Shown here: positions 60,146-64,000 of the stretch, piece by piece
Position numbering within the stretch: position 1 is the stretch's first letter
Layout of the letters: every line of letters starts with the position of its first letter
Assembly: GCA_037043235.1 (NCBI GenBank)
Contig: JAWRVZ010000089.1
Span: forward strand, 496,001-560,000
Source: Rhodeus uyekii
Taxonomy: Eukaryota > Chordata > Actinopteri > Cypriniformes > Acheilognathidae
DNA: 64,000 bases
Reading direction: 5' to 3'
Program-made: the position numbers and the translations under genes
Notes under the pieces: generated by a model
Told to the model about the DNA's origin: nothing
Seen by the model: the letters and a program-made list of their open reading frames with translations, nothing else
The model's database searches: none

Positions 60146-60747
60146 AGCAGAAAAAGCGAGAAACCAGCACAAGACAGCAGACACAGGGAGAATAAATACA
60201 CACGGGAGGATCGGTAATTGATTGGGAACAGCTGGGGCAAAAATCAAACTAATGACAATGAAACAAGATGGGCGGGGTAACAGACAACAACATCGCTGCA
60301 TGTTCACATTAAACAAAGACGACGCGCAGCTGGTGACAACCAAACTGCGCGTGACAAGAAAACACAACATGAAAGCACGCGGCTGATGAAAACATGAACC
60401 ACATGCTCACAACACTCCACACGACCCGAGAGAACTTGAGCAGAGCTTGAAAAGCCCCCACTCACAAAACAAAGCACACGAAAACGAGGAACACTTGACT
60501 CGCACTCACACGAACACAGGACGAACACACGAGTCATGAATGCCCGAATCCCGATCCAAAACCGAAACCGAACCAGACCAAAGTATCGGGACCGGACATC
60601 ATAACTCACACAAAAGACGTCACACAGACAAGCGTGCACGCGACTCGAAGCCACGCGCACGCACACACAACTCGAGACATTATGGTAGTGTCAGAGCTCT
60701 GCCACAACAAGAAGAAATACTAGACCGAATATGGCAGAACCCTGAAA
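60146..60747 (-). mobile_element. Family A LTR, truncated, inserted in the LINE
   Basis: Minus orientation. The right edge 'ctctgccacaacaagaagaa...ggcagaaccctga' matches the start of the solo LTR at 60816 (TGTCAGGGTTCTGCC), with the terminal CA changed to AA. The left part begins inside the LTR near 'cagcacaagacagcag', so about 110 bp of the other end is missing. It splits LINE codons between LPISLF and KMIFLP. Confidence 0.8.
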
Positions 60748-60810
60748 ATTAAAATGATATTCTTACCACAGATATTACATCTATTCCAGAATATTCCAAT
60801 CTTTCTAACT

Positions 60811-61515
60811 AAATTTGTCAGGGTTCTGCCACATTCGGTCTAGTCATTTCTTGTTTTTGTGGCAGAGCTCTGACACTACCGTAATGTCTTGTATTTGATG
60901 TGTGTGCACGCGGCTTCGAGGACTTGTGCCGCGCGCACGGTTGTCTGTGTAACGTCTTATGTGCGGTTATGATGTCCGATCCCGAGACTGGTCTTGTCTG
61001 GTTTCGGTTTGTGTCGGCATTCGGACATTCATGACCCGTGTTTTCGTCCTTGTCATGAGCGCGCAAACCGAATGGTTCCTCGATCTTGTGCGCTCTATGT
61101 TTTGTGAGTGGGCCGTGTGTTTTCTCTCGGTTCTGTGTGTCGCTTTCATGTTGTGCTTTCGTGTTGCATCTTTAATGTGAACAGGCGCCAATGCGTGTTC
61201 GCATTGGCTGTGTGTTCATGTCTCGTGAATGTGTAAACCCTCCCACCTCGTTTCCCTGCTCAACTTTGATTTGTCCCAGCTGTTTCTCATCAATTACGGT
61301 TCCTCTTGTGTGTATTTAATCTCCTTGTGTTTGCCGTCCTGTTTCGCTTCGTTGTCATTTCCAGTCTTTGTTCGTGTCGTGAATCTTGCCTTGTCAGTCT
61401 TGTTTTGGTTTTCCCCTCGGGGTGGTTTGTGTTTGAGTTTTTGTTTCTTTTTTCCATAAAACCCTGTCCTCCCTGCAACTGAGTCCTCACTCTCTCCTAA
61501 AACCCTGACAAAATC
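60811..61515 (+). mobile_element. Family A solo LTR, 695 bp, inserted in the LINE
   Basis: The LTR (60816-61510) begins TGTCAGGGTTCTGCC and ends AAAACCCTGACA, with perfect 10-bp inverted ends (TGTCAGGGTT/AACCCTGACA). Flanks are AAATT (60811-60815) and AAATC (61511-61515), a 4-of-5 match to a target duplication. CATAAA at about 61456 may be the polyadenylation signal. LINE codons run up to its left edge (IPIFLTKF) and resume after it (KSFFNHLDLIYSS), which confirms insertion into the LINE. There are no internal genes. Confidence 0.9.
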
Positions 61516-62862
61516 CTTCTTTAACCATTTAGATTTGATTTATTCTTCCGTTCTTGTGAGTAAATTAAGAAGAAACATCTCTCAAAAATTACTCCCAGAC
61601 TTTAGGCTTTATTACCGGGCTTACCACATCAGACTAATTTAAATGTAATCATAGTTTTGCTCCAAATAGTTTGTGATCCGTGTTATCCCTACAACCCGGG
61701 AACGGTGATTCTCTCCCCCGAAACTCTGAATTATTCTATCTTCAATAGTAGTATCGTAACTGGGAATATACCTCGTATCTGGAAACAGATAAAACAACAT
61801 TTTAAAAAAAGTCCCTTTCATTTGTAACTCTTATTAGTAGGAATCCATCATTTCAGCCATTAAGATTGGATGGGAAACAACCCAGATACGCATTGTATAG
61901 AATTGGGTATGCATACATCTGTGACGGGGTGCTGACATCCTTCAGTCAACTGCAATAGAAATTGAAACTTTCCTAGAGTCATTTTTGTTAGATTTCTGCA
62001 GATTAGGAATTATATACATGCTCATACACCTTCATTCGATATTACATCACCCTCTATTTTGATTGAGAGTGTTTTGATCAGTGTAAAAGAATATGATTTA
62101 TGACTTGCTGCAATCCTTTAATCCTCCCTCTACCAGACTTCTTAAGGAGGAATGGGAGAAAGAACTAGAAGTGGAAATTTCTGAGGAAACTTGGCAGAAG
62201 AATTTAAAGGATATAAATTAATTCTGTCAATTCTAGACACTGCCTTATTCAGTTTAAGGTCATTCACAGACTGCATCATCCAATAAAGAAACGGCATAGA
62301 ATTTTCCAAAATGTCTCCCCTCTTTGTGACAAATGCAGTTCAGAAGATGCTGATTTGTCCAATAGTTCTATTTTTTTCTCCAAGAGTTATTGGGCTGGAA
62401 TTTTTGATGTGCTTTCAGAAGTTTTTAGGGTGCAAATGCAGCCGGACCATCATTCTGGGACTTCTGAACATGTGCTCCTGATAAATGGATGCATAACACA
62501 CACTGTTGAACATAGTTTAATATTGTTCTGGAAGAAAAAAGAGGTTTCTACGCTCAAGTTATGGTTTGGAGAGATGACTTCTAATCTATATTTGGAACAA
62601 ATTAGATACTGTTTGAAGGGCAAATTTGAGTAATTTGACAAAATATGGCACCCTTTTATCTGTTCTCTTGATGGAAACCCTGTGGACTAATGCATAATTT
62701 TGTTAATGTAATGCTTTAAGATTTCTTCATCATTTCAACCATCTCATACTTTCACGTCAATGTAAACAGGTCTTTAGAATAGGATGGATTGTAATGTTGT
62801 GTTGTTGTTGTTTTTTTCAAGTTTTGTCTTCCAATAAAACCTATTTGACAAAAAGATGGATA

Positions 62863-63570
<708 letters not shown>

Positions 63571-64000
63571 CCAGTGAATAAGTGTGAGTATGTGTGTGTG
63601 TGTAAGAGAAGCAAAGTCCTAATTCCTAGTTGCATGTCCCATCTCTTTTGCACAGCCGTGGGCAGCGTATCTAATTGCACCACTTCCTAGTGAGATATTA
63701 CACATATGCACATGCCCCGGACGGATATTTTAAGCCGGACCTTTTGGAGGGATGAAAGTAAATACAGTGCTGAGTCCATCAGATCCCTCTGCCACACCCA
63801 AAACCCTCTCTGATTTCCCAGAGCTTCTAAAAACACATCCAGATTAAGCCTTTACGACACCTTTTGTATGTTAATACCACTTACAGTCATTAACAGGTCA
63901 GAGATCAATTATTCACTAGTGTTTAATATTGCAATCTCAGGCGGCGTGTAAGTGGAATGCAATATGAAACGCTACATCTTACAGTTCAAAAGAGATGAGC
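63571..64000. other. No gene recognised
   Basis: No exon, RNA gene or transposon edge is recognised before the window ends. Confidence 0.4.

Larger units (their letters stand above)
59145..62853 (+). mobile_element. L1/Tx1-like LINE, 5'-truncated, interrupted by two LTRs
   Basis: Coding remains follow the order of an L1-type ORF2 from the RT finger region to the C-terminus. They include LEELKGTINSLKSGKTPGPG (59225-59285), LLSKTLADRLS (about 59475-59510), YADD (59853-59864), FSYLGIEV (about 60020-60045), LPISLF (about 60125-60145), KMIFLPQILHLFQNIPIFL (60752-60808), LLPDFRLYYRAYHIR (61590-61635), EEWEKELEVEISEETWQKNL (62140-62205) and a C-terminal C-x2-C region (about 62325-62340). Stops and frame shifts are many, and endonuclease and ORF1 are absent. 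The 3' end near 62830-62853 has an AATAAAACC signal and adjoins a GATG array. LTRs are inserted at about 60146-60747 and 60816-61510. Confidence 0.85.

Overview
This window is vertebrate nuclear DNA, AT-rich and dominated by repeats. The mix points to a teleost fish, probably a cyprinid or a relative; this is inferred from repeat types, not from a species marker. Signs include tRNA-headed SINEs with the tail common in fish, L2-like and L1-like LINE remnants, many LTR elements, pogo/Tigger-like and hAT-like DNA transposons, abundant dinucleotide and tetranucleotide arrays, and the 'tgtccccacaaggatagtaaaacctgaaat' type fish repeat (described below in short pieces only). No bacterial-style genes, rRNA or functional tRNA were found, and no host protein-coding gene can be assembled. 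The window is most likely intergenic or deep intronic.

Layout. 1-12 kb: mostly unique DNA with an L2-like LINE remnant (about 1.3-2.1 kb), a possible nuclear-receptor site cluster (3.25 kb), and a 330-bp solo LTR nested in an older LTR (5.9-6.7 kb). 12-18 kb: three LTR remnants, a decayed tandem repeat and a SINE. 18-32 kb: quiet DNA with SINEs, a second L2-like remnant and common fish interspersed repeats. 32.8-35.3 kb: the clearest feature, an intact short LTR retrotransposon with two identical 307-bp LTRs, a 5-bp target duplication and a 565-codon proline-rich ORF built on 27-bp tandem repeats, but no reverse transcriptase. 36.5-45.5 kb: SINEs, very long (GT)n arrays, and a pogo/Tigger-like element apparently nested in another inverted-repeat element. 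47.5-56.5 kb: further pogo/Tigger-like copies, a possible signal-peptide exon on the minus strand (52.7 kb), and a hAT-like element with a perfect 8-bp target duplication that holds a tRNA-Ser-like pseudogene. 59.1-62.9 kb: a decayed L1-like LINE interrupted by two related LTRs in opposite orientation. 62.9-63.6 kb: long GATG/GATA arrays.

The genes present are transposon genes. Only the 32.8-35.3 kb element looks young. The rest are fossils whose nesting gives a relative order of insertion. The best leads for something undescribed are the gag-only-like LTR element with its multi-block proline repeats and the unassigned signal-peptide exon at 52.7 kb. All family names rest on reading motifs by eye; no database search was run.
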